Translations under genes and position numbers: made by a program | Origin: DATJGF01 sp035495315 | GTDB lineage: Bacteria > Verrucomicrobiota > Verrucomicrobiia > Limisphaerales > UBA8199 | Assembly (NCBI GenBank): GCA_035495315.1 | Contig: DATJGF010000043.1 | Location: 1-35,066 of the forward strand | DNA: 35,066 nt | Reading direction: 5' to 3' | The notes under the pieces: generated by a model | What the model saw: the letters and a program-made list of their open reading frames with translations, nothing else | The model's database searches: none | Told to the model about the DNA's origin: nothing | Shown here: positions 15,790 through 24,178 of the stretch, piece after piece | Layout of the letters: each line of letters opens with the position of its first letter | Position numbering within the stretch: position 1 is the stretch's first letter

Positions 15790-16782
15790 TCATCCCTTAA
15801 GGAGTTTCTGCAATTTAAAACGTCCATGAGCCTGAAGCAGTGGTTCCCACAAATCACCGACCTCCTGCAATCGCGCAGGAACGTTCTTCATGTCAAAGTC
15901 TTCGACCTCGATTCCGCGGCCGATCTCTTCCCAGGTTATGGGGGTCGAAACGGTGGCTGTAGGGGTAGGCCTCACAGAATAGACGGAAGCCAGCGTGCGA
16001 CCCCAGGCATTCTGATTATAATCCACCAGCACGCGGCCTTTGGGCCGTTTTGCGATCCGATACTCGGCTGTGATCAGCTCTGGGCGACTGCCGGCCAACT
16101 GCTGGGCTAAGGCTTTGGCGAAGCTCCAAACTTCCTTTTGCGTCGGCCCCCGTTCAATCGGCACGTACACGTGAATGCCCCGTGAACCGGTGGTTTTTGC
16201 AAAGTTTGGTATCTTTAGGTCCTCGAGGGCCCGGTGGACGATGAGGGCGCTCTCACGAACTTGCTTAAACTTAGCTCCTTCCACCGGGTCGAGGTCAAAA
16301 TGGAGATAATCAGGCCGGTTAGTGTCATTACAACGGGCATACCAGGGATTCAGGTCGATACAACCGAGGTTAACAATCCACAACAACGAAGCGAGGTTCC
16401 GCACGACCGGGAACTGGACCAAACCGGCGTGATGTTGGATCGGGCAAATCTCAATCCACTTTGGGCGCGGCTCCGGGGCTCGCTTCTGAAAGAAGAAATC
16501 GCCTCCAGCACCATTCGGATAACGTTTCATGACCATAGCGCGGTCCTGCAGGTGGGGGAGCAAGAACGGTGAGACTCCCGCGTAATAGCGGAGCAGGTCA
16601 CCTTTAGTGATGCCGCGATCAGGCCAGAATAACTTGTTTAGGTTCGTAAGTTGGACGGTAAACCCATCGACTTCGATCTTTGCGTCCGAGACCCCGCGTG
16701 GGACCAGATCGTCGAGGGACCGGTGGGATTGGCCTGGGCGAGGCCCAAGTCGTTTTCCGGGTTTGGCGCGTAGAAGTGCCAT
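15790..16782 (-). CDS. Stand-alone LigD-type polymerase/primase domain protein
   Basis: 330 residues. This is the archaeo-eukaryotic-primase-like PolDom of bacterial NHEJ ligase D. The N-terminal VQLTNLNKLFWPDRGITKGDLLRYY and FFQKRAPE parts (phosphate- and DNA-binding) are present, and the metal-site residues are visible: Asp163 and Asp165 in FDLDP, Ser200-His204 in TGSRGIHVYVP, and Asp254 in RVLVDYNQN. Such enzymes add nucleotides, preferring rNTPs, at broken ends. The LigD ligase and phosphoesterase domains are absent, and no Ku gene is in the window, so partners must be elsewhere if this serves end joining. It converges with the MobA-like gene, 15 bases apart. Confidence 0.88.
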   Translation of the reverse strand: MALLRAKPGKRLGPRPGQSHRSLDDLVPRGVSDAKIEVDGFTVQLTNLNKLFWPDRGITKGDLLRYYAGVSPFLLPHLQDRAMVMKRYPNGAGGDFFFQKRAPEPRPKWIEICPIQHHAGLVQFPVVRNLASLLWIVNLGCIDLNPWYARCNDTNRPDYLHFDLDPVEGAKFKQVRESALIVHRALEDLKIPNFAKTTGSRGIHVYVPIERGPTQKEVWSFAKALAQQLAGSRPELITAEYRIAKRPKGRVLVDYNQNAWGRTLASVYSVRPTPTATVSTPITWEEIGRGIEVEDFDMKNVPARLQEVGDLWEPLLQAHGRFKLQKLLKG

Positions 16783-16970
16783 CGAATCAATTTCAACTTG
16801 CGATGACTGATGCGCAATCCGGGTAGATGCACTACCTTAACAGTCTAAAGGGGGTAAACATTAATGAGTTAAATATGGCTGCCGTCGTTCCATACGACCA
16901 CTTAATGTGTGCGGCGTTGCAAAACCGCTGCAAACTGCTATCCTATGCTTCGGCATCATGAGGACGCGGG

Positions 16971-17960
16971 ATGAATGCCTTTCCGGTCCGAGATGATCCA
17001 CGGGACAATAAACGAATTTCAAATGAACGTACGAATATGAAGATGGCCCAAATGGCAAAGCGGATATTTCTTTTTGTCGTGGTGAACATCCTGGTGATGA
17101 TCACCATCACCTTCATTCTCGGCGTGCTGCGAGTCGGGAATTATTTCCCCCAAGGAGGGCTGGCCGGTTTGGCCGTGCTTTGCCTCGTCTGGGGCTTTAC
17201 CGGCGCGCTGATTTCCCTGGCGCTCTCGCGAGTGATGGCGAAATGGATGATGGGGGTCCAGGTAATCCCGCCGGAAACAAGCGATCCGACACTGCGGCAA
17301 TTGGTTGAAACGGTGCACGGATTGGCGCGAGCGGCCGGGCTGCCGAAATTGCCGGAGGTGGGCATTTACGACTCACCGGAAGTAAACGCGTTTGCGACGG
17401 GACCCACGCGTTCGCGCGCGCTGGTAGCCGTTTCTTCCGGTTTGCTGCAACGCATGGGTTCACATGAAGTCGAGGGCGTGCTCGGTCATGAAGTTACTCA
17501 CATCGCGAACGGTGATATGGTTACGATGACCCTGGTCCAGGGCGTGATAAACGCTTTTGTGCTCTTCCTGTCGCGAGTGCTGGCATTTGTGATTAGTCAG
17601 GCCCTGCGCTCGCGTGACGATCGCGATACGGGCGGAGGGGCGCTACAGTTCCTGCTGGTGATGTTGTTCCAAATCGTTTTCTCCATCCTTGGATCGTTGG
17701 TGGTGTTCTGGTTCTCTCGGCAACGTGAGTTCAGGGCCGATGCGGGCGGCGCCCGGCTCGCGGGGCGGCAAAATATGATTGGTTCGTTGCGAGCTTTGCA
17801 GCGGCTTTACGATCCCGAAGCGGTGCAAGCCGAGGCTCAGCAGCATCAGGCCTTTCAAGCTTTTAAAATCTCCGGTCCCCGTGGCGGGATTTTGAGGTTA
17901 TTTGCCTCGCATCCTCCACTGGAGGAGCGTATTGCCCGGCTGGAACAGGGCACGTACTGA
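16971..17960 (+). CDS. htpX: HtpX-family membrane zinc metalloprotease
   Basis: Up to 329 residues. Two N-terminal membrane segments (about 31-52 and 63-86), the zinc motif HEVTH (173-177) in LGHEVTHIANGD, two further hydrophobic segments (about 186-209 and 225-248) and the third ligand Glu253 in SRQREFRADAGGARLAG. HtpX degrades misfolded membrane proteins with the active site on the cytoplasmic side. GAGGA six bases before 16971 favours that ATG, but it adds a charged 22-residue tail not usual in the family; ATGs at 17037 or 17052 would give the normal N-terminus. It diverges from the LigD-type gene and converges with the GH127 gene. Confidence 0.9.
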   Translation: MNAFPVRDDPRDNKRISNERTNMKMAQMAKRIFLFVVVNILVMITITFILGVLRVGNYFPQGGLAGLAVLCLVWGFTGALISLALSRVMAKWMMGVQVIPPETSDPTLRQLVETVHGLARAAGLPKLPEVGIYDSPEVNAFATGPTRSRALVAVSSGLLQRMGSHEVEGVLGHEVTHIANGDMVTMTLVQGVINAFVLFLSRVLAFVISQALRSRDDRDTGGGALQFLLVMLFQIVFSILGSLVVFWFSRQREFRADAGGARLAGRQNMIGSLRALQRLYDPEAVQAEAQQHQAFQAFKISGPRGGILRLFASHPPLEERIARLEQGTY

Positions 17961-17981
17961 GGCGGGCGACCAAGCGTGTTG

Positions 17982-19922
17982 CTATCTGGTGGGGAACCAA
18001 ACGCGCATCTCGTTTGGACCGCGATGGCACCAGGCGTAGTAAGGGATGCACGTTAGTGCGACGGAATTATCCGAGCTGGCAGTCACTGTAACGATTCCGC
18101 CAAGCAAGTCGGCTCGCGGTCGTGTCGCGAGTTGGATTTTACCGGGAAAAATTTTATCCAGCACTTTGCCTGAGTTATCGGCCCCCTCGGCGCAGTAAAC
18201 CAACGGACCGCGCTCGAGCGCAAACCGATTTCGGTCAGCCTCGACTGCCGGGTTTGCGACGACGCGGCGGACCGGCATTTCCAAATCAAGCAAGACTGTA
18301 TCGCCAGGTTTCCAGGTGCGCTCGAGTCTGGCGAAACCTTTGTCGAGCTTAACTTTTGTGGTTTTACCATTGACAGCGAGTTTCACGGCCGGGGCCAGGC
18401 CATCCGCATAATGGTAGAGATCACTTGGGACTGGTTGGTTGCGCGCCCAGCCGGGAATGCGGATGGCGAGCGCAAATTGGTGTGGTTGGGCCGGCGTCAA
18501 GGTGAGGGTCACTTTTCCATGCCAGGGATACTCGGTCGTTTGGCGGACCTCGATCGGCGTCCCGGCGAGGTCGATCTTTGCCGTTCCCGCAATGAAGAGG
18601 TTAACGAAAAGCTCGTCAGCCCTCGTAGCGTAAATGAAGCTGGCGATCTCCGGAATAAAGCGCACATCGTTGACCGGGCAACAGGAACAGCCAAACCACG
18701 GTGCGCGCTCGCAGGATCCCATGTTAAACTTTCCTTTACCATCACTCTCAAGGGGATTGGGATAAAAGAAACGATCGCCGGTGAGTGAAACGCCGGACAG
18801 GAAGCCGTTGTAAATGACGCGTTCGAGCACATCGAGGTACTTGGCATCACCATGCAGCAGGAACATGCGCTCATTCCACAGCGCATTAGCAATCGCGGCG
18901 CAGGTTTCGAGGTAAGCACTGTCATTGGGCAGATCGTAATTAGCTCCGAACGCTTCGCCGTTAGGCGAGGCGCCGATCCCGCCGGTCAGGTGAAATTTTT
19001 TGCTGACGACATTAGTCCAAATACGCCCGATCGCTTCAATATAAGCTCTGTCACCGGTCAAAGCGGCAACGTCCGCAACGCCCGAATAAAAATATCCTGC
19101 GCGGACCGAATGGCCAACGGCTTCGCTCTGCTCGACGATCGGCTTGTCATCCTGCTGCTCGGCGCCTCGTAATTTGTGAGTTTCGGGTCTGCCGCGAATG
19201 GAACAGAAGAATTTTGCCTGTTGAAGATATTTCTGTTCATGGGTAACGCGGAACAGCTTGACCAGGCCGATTTCAATTTCCTCATGTCCGGGGGGCTCCT
19301 GGAGCTGGCCCGGCCCTGGACCGAAGGTTTTGCAGATCAAATCCGCGCTCTTGAGGGCAACCTCGAGGAGGGAGCGTTTGCCGGTAGCCTGGAAATGCGC
19401 CACTGCGGCTTCGTAGAGATGACCCACATTGTAGAGCTCGTGACTTCCCTCGAGTTTAGACCAGCGTGTCGGCCCAAAGAAATCGAGGCGGCATTTAGGG
19501 TCAATTGTGCGCGCGGTGTACAGATAGCCGTCGGGCTCCTGGGCGGCGGCTATTTTGGAAATTAAATCATCAAGGTACTTGTCCAATTTCGGATCCGGAT
19601 GGAGCGCCAATGTATAAGCCGCTCCTTCAATTACTTTGTAAACATCCGAGTCATCAAAAGGGATACCGCGAAACTCGCCGCTCATCAACTTGCCCGCTTT
19701 GGCAAAGTTATCAATGCGGCCGGTCTCCTCACATTTTTGAAAATCATACCAGACGGTACTCGCGCGGTTGGTTTCCATGCGGGGCGTCCAAAATCCGTCG
19801 TTGACTTGCACCTGCGTGAAGGGGACGGGTTGAACCGGATAATCTCTGAAATCCAGCGCTTGCGTCTTAACACCGCTGGAGAACGCGCCGATGCAGACGA
19901 ACGAAGCAGTGAAGAATTTCAT
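17982..19922 (-). CDS. GH127-family beta-L-arabinofuranosidase-like protein, exported
   Basis: 646 residues with a short signal peptide (MKFFTASFVCIGAFSSG). The alpha/alpha barrel of GH127 is indicated by DGFWTPRMETNR (42-53), SHELYNVGHLYEA (160-172) and HLTGGIGASPNGEAFG (311-326). The zinc/cysteine active centre of the family is complete: Glu339-Thr340-Cys341 in YLETCAAIANALWN and Cys414-Cys415 in GCSCCPVN. In this family a zinc-bound cysteine acts as nucleophile and removes terminal beta-L-arabinofuranosyl groups from plant glycans. It opens the carbohydrate island and faces away from the MFS gene, about 350 bases apart. GH127 also covers other specificities, so the sugar is inferred. Confidence 0.87.
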   Translation of the reverse strand: MKFFTASFVCIGAFSSGVKTQALDFRDYPVQPVPFTQVQVNDGFWTPRMETNRASTVWYDFQKCEETGRIDNFAKAGKLMSGEFRGIPFDDSDVYKVIEGAAYTLALHPDPKLDKYLDDLISKIAAAQEPDGYLYTARTIDPKCRLDFFGPTRWSKLEGSHELYNVGHLYEAAVAHFQATGKRSLLEVALKSADLICKTFGPGPGQLQEPPGHEEIEIGLVKLFRVTHEQKYLQQAKFFCSIRGRPETHKLRGAEQQDDKPIVEQSEAVGHSVRAGYFYSGVADVAALTGDRAYIEAIGRIWTNVVSKKFHLTGGIGASPNGEAFGANYDLPNDSAYLETCAAIANALWNERMFLLHGDAKYLDVLERVIYNGFLSGVSLTGDRFFYPNPLESDGKGKFNMGSCERAPWFGCSCCPVNDVRFIPEIASFIYATRADELFVNLFIAGTAKIDLAGTPIEVRQTTEYPWHGKVTLTLTPAQPHQFALAIRIPGWARNQPVPSDLYHYADGLAPAVKLAVNGKTTKVKLDKGFARLERTWKPGDTVLLDLEMPVRRVVANPAVEADRNRFALERGPLVYCAEGADNSGKVLDKIFPGKIQLATRPRADLLGGIVTVTASSDNSVALTCIPYYAWCHRGPNEMRVWFPTR

Positions 19923-20094
19923 AGCGAATTGGGATCCGAGTTTACAGCCGTTTTGCGATCGAGCATAGCAACCTGGACGGAAACTCCAAGATTCTATCTG
20001 CTGATCCGCCAGGGTTTCTCCCGATAACCGATAGCGAAGGATCCCCTTTTACCCCTGATCCAGATGCAGTAAAGAGGTTAAGGCACGCTCATGC

Positions 20095-20128
20095 GACGCT
20101 GGCGCTTTTGCGCCAGCGTCTTTTTTTT
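20095..20128 (+). terminator. Perfect intrinsic terminator with no plus-strand gene upstream
   Basis: GACGCTGGCGC (20095-20105), loop TTTT, GCGCCAGCGTC (20110-20120), then eight T (20121-20128): an 11-bp perfect stem and full T-tract on the plus strand. The GH127 gene upstream is on the other strand and begins at 19922, so the only plus-strand transcript it can end starts in 19923-20094: either a small RNA or an attenuated leader of the MFS gene. Confidence 0.85.
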
Positions 20129-20271
20129 AAACACATATCTCTTTGGGGCAGACAGCGAATCGCTGCCAGCACTCGAGGCGTGCATGCGCGGCAAGGATGC
20201 CTGCGCCACAATCTCGGTTCGCGAGCTTGCTTTGGGCAGGCGAGTCCTGCGAGGATTCTCTTACGCCGGAT

Positions 20272-21540
20272 ATGCCCGTCAGCGCGACAACTGTGCCAAA
20301 GGAAGTGGAATTGGCGACCTCCAATCGCGCGCGGTGGCTTGTGCTTAGCGCGGCCTTCCTGGGCTGGATGTTCGATGGAGTCGAGCAAGGCGTGTTTCCG
20401 CTGGTAGCTCGGCCCGCCCTGCAGGACCTTCTCGGAGTCGAGACAGATGCTCTGGTGGGTCCCTGGATCGGGTATATCACTGCTTTATTCCTGCTAGGCG
20501 CCGCGTGCGGCGGGCTTTGTTTTGGTTGGCTGGGCGATCGAGTCGGTCGAGTGCGAGCGATGATGCTCAGCATCCTGGCTTACTCTTTATTCACCGGCGC
20601 GTGTTACTTCATTCAAGCACCATGGGAGCTTGGCTTGTTCCGCTTCCTGGCAGCAGTGGGTATGGGAGGTGAGTGGTCGCTAGGCGTCGCGCTGGTAATG
20701 GAATGTTGGCCCGAAAATCGCCGGCCACTCCTGGCGGCGGCGATTGGAGCGGCTGCCAACATCGGTTTTGGCCTGCTCGGCGTTGCCGGAATGATGTTTC
20801 ATGTGACACGAGATTCCTGGCGTTGGGTGATGCTCGCCGGCGCGGCCCCGGCACTCCTGGCGCTGTTCATCGCGAGGTATGTGCCCGAATCCGAAAAATG
20901 GAGATTTGCGCGGGAAACCACTCCGGCCAAACCGCTGCAGGAAATTTTTTCGCGCAAACTGGCACGCAAAACCATTCTAGGACTCCTTTTTGCCTCAATT
21001 GCCCTGATCGGAACCTGGGGTTCGGTGCAATGGCTGCCTTCGTGGGCTGATCAATTGACGCACGGGACAGTTCAGAACGCCAAAGGCACTACCCAACTCT
21101 TAATCGCGTCCGGGGCAGTGCTGGGTTGTCTGATAGGGCCCTGGATCGGTGGAACGATGGGGCGCAGACCTGCTTACTCGATTCTCTGTCTTTGTTCGCT
21201 GCTGGCTTGTGCGTGTTTATTCCGCACAGTGCACCAATATGGTCTTGTGTTCCTCCTCATGGTGTTCGTCGTGGGCACGACCACCGGCTCATTTTATGGT
21301 TGGTTGCCGTTGTACTTGCCGGAGCTATTTCCCACGAGGGTGCGCGCGACCGGTCAGGGGGTGGCTTACAATTCCGGCCGTATATTGGCTGCGCTCGGCG
21401 CGATTGAAATGGGCCAATTGTTGCGGTTTTACCAGGGCAGCTACGCGCGCGCCGGGGCCACGATCACATTAATCTATTCGTTGGGCCTCGTACTTATCTG
21501 GTTTGCCCCAGAAACCAAAGGGCAGCGTTTGCCGGACTAA
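20272..21540 (+). CDS. MFS transporter, probably for a sugar or sugar acid
   Basis: About 422 residues and twelve membrane segments from the ATG at 20272. The frame is open back to 20143, but that 43-residue extension is not hydrophobic and does not resemble the family. Motif A is GWLGDRVGRVRAM after the second segment. PES and the second-half motif YLPELFPTRVRATGQGVAYNSGR are as in sugar- and aromatic-acid-type MFS porters. The loop between halves (about 205-235) is short. Its position between GH127 and an enolase-superfamily enzyme suggests uptake of a breakdown product; energy coupling is probably proton symport. The terminator 144 bases upstream may regulate it. Confidence 0.85.
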   Translation: MPVSATTVPKEVELATSNRARWLVLSAAFLGWMFDGVEQGVFPLVARPALQDLLGVETDALVGPWIGYITALFLLGAACGGLCFGWLGDRVGRVRAMMLSILAYSLFTGACYFIQAPWELGLFRFLAAVGMGGEWSLGVALVMECWPENRRPLLAAAIGAAANIGFGLLGVAGMMFHVTRDSWRWVMLAGAAPALLALFIARYVPESEKWRFARETTPAKPLQEIFSRKLARKTILGLLFASIALIGTWGSVQWLPSWADQLTHGTVQNAKGTTQLLIASGAVLGCLIGPWIGGTMGRRPAYSILCLCSLLACACLFRTVHQYGLVFLLMVFVVGTTTGSFYGWLPLYLPELFPTRVRATGQGVAYNSGRILAALGAIEMGQLLRFYQGSYARAGATITLIYSLGLVLIWFAPETKGQRLPD

Positions 21541-21555
21541 GTGGCTGTTTTGAAA

Positions 21556-21635
21556 TTGTAGGAGCCGACGTGAGGAGGCTTTGATTTATGCTGAATCGCC
21601 CGAATATCTGAGCCTCCTCACGTCGGCTCCTACAA
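21556..21635. repeat. Perfect 25-bp inverted repeat (80-bp hairpin element)
   Basis: Arms 21556-21580 and 21611-21635 are exact reverse complements over 25 bases (core GTAGGAGCCGACGTGAGGAG) with a 30-base spacer. It lies 15 bases after the MFS stop and 33 bases before the next ATG. There is no T-tract, so it is more likely a dispersed REP-type element than a classical terminator, though it would affect read-through between the two genes. Confidence 0.85.
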
Positions 21636-21668
21636 CGAAAAGAAGTGAACGCTCGAACAAGAAATCAT

Positions 21669-23054
21669 ATGAAACGCCAAGGTCTCAAAGTCATTGGTGT
21701 TCGTGTCTATTTCATTCCGATAAGGACGCGCATGCCGCTCAAGTTCGGCGCCGAGACATTGACTTCGGTGACTTGCGCGCGCGTCAGCCTTACATTACGG
21801 GATGAGAAAGGGAATCAGGCAGAAGGGTGGGGTGAGACACCGTTGAGCGTGCAATGGGTGTGGCCGAGCACTCTGCCCTACGAGGAACGGCATCGGGTGT
21901 TGAAGGAGTTTTGCCGCTCGCTCGCGTCCTGTTGGCTGGGTTTCCAAGAACGAGGAAACCCGATTCGCATGGGTCACACTTTTCAAGAAGAGGTGCTGAC
22001 GCCGCTTCAAGAGCGGAACACGCCTTTGCCCTGGCTGGCGGCCTTGGTATGCAATTCGCCTTTCGATATTGCTCTGCATGATGCGTTCGGGCGCTTAGTT
22101 GACCGACCAACATACGAAACCTACACCTCGGAATTCATGGCGGACGATCTGGCGAGTTTCCTGCAGCCGTCTCGGGATTCTGCAGCCACCTTTAGCAAGA
22201 GCTACCCCGCGGATTGGCTGGTGAAGCAACCTGTCACGAAGCTGAGGGCCTGGCACCTGGTCGGCGGCTTGGATCCTTTAGAGCCGCAAGAGTTGACCGG
22301 TGCGGAGCCGAAAGATGGATTCCCGGTTCTGCTAACGGATTGGATTGAGAGAGATGGCCTCAAATGCCTGAAGATCAAACTGCGCGGAAACGATAGCGAA
22401 TGGGATTACCAACGCGTGGTCAAGGTGGGGAAAATCGCGCTGGCCAAAGAAGTCGAATGGCTGTCAACCGACTTTAACTGCACGGTGCTCGATCCTGGCT
22501 ATGTGATCGAGATTCTCGACCGGCTCGCCGCCGAGCATCGCGACATTTGGGATAAAATTCTCTATGTCGAGCAACCATTTCCGTATGAATTGGAGAAGCA
22601 TCAAATCGATGTGCACGCCGTGGCCGCCCGCAAACCGCTATTCCTCGATGAGAGTGCGCATGACTGGAAAATGATCCGGCTGGGTCGTCAACTGGGTTGG
22701 AGCGGTGTCGCATTGAAGACGTGCAAGACTCAGACGGGAGCGATTCTGAGCGGTTGCTGGGCAAAGGCGCATGGGATGAGCCTGATGGTTCAGGACCTCA
22801 CTAACCCAATGCTGGCTCAGGTCCCACATGTTCTGCTGGCTTCCCATGTTGGGACCATTATGGGAATTGAGACTAACGCGATGCAGTTCTATCCAACTGC
22901 CTCCGAACCGGAGCAAAAAGTCCATCCGGGCCTTTATCAACGCCGCGGCGGAGCGATTGACCTTTCCAGCATTCATGGACTGGGCTTTGGTTATCGAATC
23001 GAAGAGATTCGACGCGAACTGCCACAGCCCGAAGTAGCATTGGAGATGTCGTGA
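21669..23054 (+). CDS. Enolase-superfamily enzyme (mandelate racemase/sugar-acid dehydratase-like)
   Basis: 461 residues from ATG 21669 (a GTG at 21645 is in frame). The capping domain covers about 1-150, with AEGWGETPLSVQWVWP, and the barrel carries the standard residues: Lys235 and Lys237 (CLKIKLRG), metal ligands Asp268 (STDFNC), Glu301 (YVEQPFP) and Asp327 (LFLDESAHD), and Lys350 (GVALKTCKT). Members abstract a proton next to a carboxylate, often dehydrating aldonic or uronic acids. A stretch of about 75 residues (150-228) with DWLVKQPVTKLRAWHL is longer than in usual family members of 370-400 residues. It follows the MFS gene in the same direction and converges with the propeller gene. 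Substrate unknown. Confidence 0.82.
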   Translation: MKRQGLKVIGVRVYFIPIRTRMPLKFGAETLTSVTCARVSLTLRDEKGNQAEGWGETPLSVQWVWPSTLPYEERHRVLKEFCRSLASCWLGFQERGNPIRMGHTFQEEVLTPLQERNTPLPWLAALVCNSPFDIALHDAFGRLVDRPTYETYTSEFMADDLASFLQPSRDSAATFSKSYPADWLVKQPVTKLRAWHLVGGLDPLEPQELTGAEPKDGFPVLLTDWIERDGLKCLKIKLRGNDSEWDYQRVVKVGKIALAKEVEWLSTDFNCTVLDPGYVIEILDRLAAEHRDIWDKILYVEQPFPYELEKHQIDVHAVAARKPLFLDESAHDWKMIRLGRQLGWSGVALKTCKTQTGAILSGCWAKAHGMSLMVQDLTNPMLAQVPHVLLASHVGTIMGIETNAMQFYPTASEPEQKVHPGLYQRRGGAIDLSSIHGLGFGYRIEEIRRELPQPEVALEMS

Positions 23055-23074
23055 AGCCTGACGGGAGCCAAAGG

Positions 23075-24172
23075 CTAGCTTTTCTGGATGCTTGGAAAGT
23101 AGAACCAGAGATGTCCGAGGTCATCGTCCTCACCAAAAATGATTTGGCCGTCCCGGCCGGTCACGGCATCGCCGAACACATATCCGTACCGGCGGCGTTC
23201 CAGCACTGAGACCGCGACGCCGAGATTGGTCACTTGCCCGCGGCCGGGATGATAGCAGAAGAGCTTGGCCATTTCAGCACCGCAGAAACCGAACAGGCGG
23301 CCATCGTGGGTCACTGCGCAAGGGCCAACCGGCGCCAAAAGAGTTCGGCCCAGCGGTGGACTAAAGCCCTGTTTTTCGTCGAAGGAGAAGAGGTTGCCAT
23401 TGTCATCCGCGTTGTAGAGCAAGCCATTGCGCTGATCCCGAGCCCAACGCATCGAGCCCCACACACCTTGGGGAAGTTGGATTGCCTTGCGCATCACTTT
23501 TCTATTGACCGGATCGAAACGCCAGAGGTGGTTCGAGCCGTCCTTGCCAAAGATGTTACCGTCCGAGCCTCGAGCGATCCACCCCTGGCCGGGCACTTCG
23601 TCGATGACATCAACTTTTCCATCGTCGATCGAAACGGTAAACAGATGCCCGGTGGTGGCTCCGATCAGCAACGCGCTTGAACCATCAGCAACGGCATGGA
23701 CGATCGGTTCTCGATTTACGGTGCCCAACTCGTCCAAAGGCGGACGTGAAAACCCCCACTCCTGGATCAAATCGAACGGGAGCGGCTGAAGCTTTCCACT
23801 CACTACGCGGCCACCGCCAGGTCCGTTCACGCAGGCCACAAACTTGGCCTTTCCGCAGCCAATGGCGACGCATTTGTCCGCATGGGGCACGGTCCCTCGG
23901 TCGAACACCATACCTGTCACGCCATGGAACATGCCGACAAACAAGTGCGTAGCGCGACCGCTGGTGCCGCCATAGATCATACCTTCCGGCGTGATATCCA
24001 GGGCAGTGATGTGACCCTCGTCGGCGGGAATGGGAGTGCTGGCGCCGGGAAAGCAGGTTGGGAAGGCCACCATCGTGCCTTCTTTAACGAAGGTCCCGTG
24101 AACAATCTCGTCGATCAGCGCTCTGGCCTCTGGCGAATTACGATTGAAACGCGGTTTTGCTTTTTCACTCAT
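23075..24172 (-). CDS. Beta-propeller protein, cytoplasmic
   Basis: 365 residues, no signal peptide. Repeated blade-like segments such as HITALDITPEGMIYGGTSG, IVHAVADGSSALLIGATTGHLF, WIARGSDGNIFGKDGSNHLWRF and GRDGQIIFGEDDDLGHLWF indicate a six- or seven-bladed propeller of the kind found in lactonases and lyases, but no catalytic set is certain. GGGGGTGA lies upstream of the ATG. The upstream gene stops six bases before it, and the two proteins end in the same pattern (V-x(2)-DG-[NQ]-[LI]-FFG...G-[IH]-[FL]), so they look like tandem paralogues. It converges with the enolase-superfamily gene (20 bases). A role in the same sugar-acid route is inference. Confidence 0.7.
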   Translation of the reverse strand: MSEKAKPRFNRNSPEARALIDEIVHGTFVKEGTMVAFPTCFPGASTPIPADEGHITALDITPEGMIYGGTSGRATHLFVGMFHGVTGMVFDRGTVPHADKCVAIGCGKAKFVACVNGPGGGRVVSGKLQPLPFDLIQEWGFSRPPLDELGTVNREPIVHAVADGSSALLIGATTGHLFTVSIDDGKVDVIDEVPGQGWIARGSDGNIFGKDGSNHLWRFDPVNRKVMRKAIQLPQGVWGSMRWARDQRNGLLYNADDNGNLFSFDEKQGFSPPLGRTLLAPVGPCAVTHDGRLFGFCGAEMAKLFCYHPGRGQVTNLGVAVSVLERRRYGYVFGDAVTGRDGQIIFGEDDDLGHLWFYFPSIQKS

Positions 24173-24178
24173 AAGATA

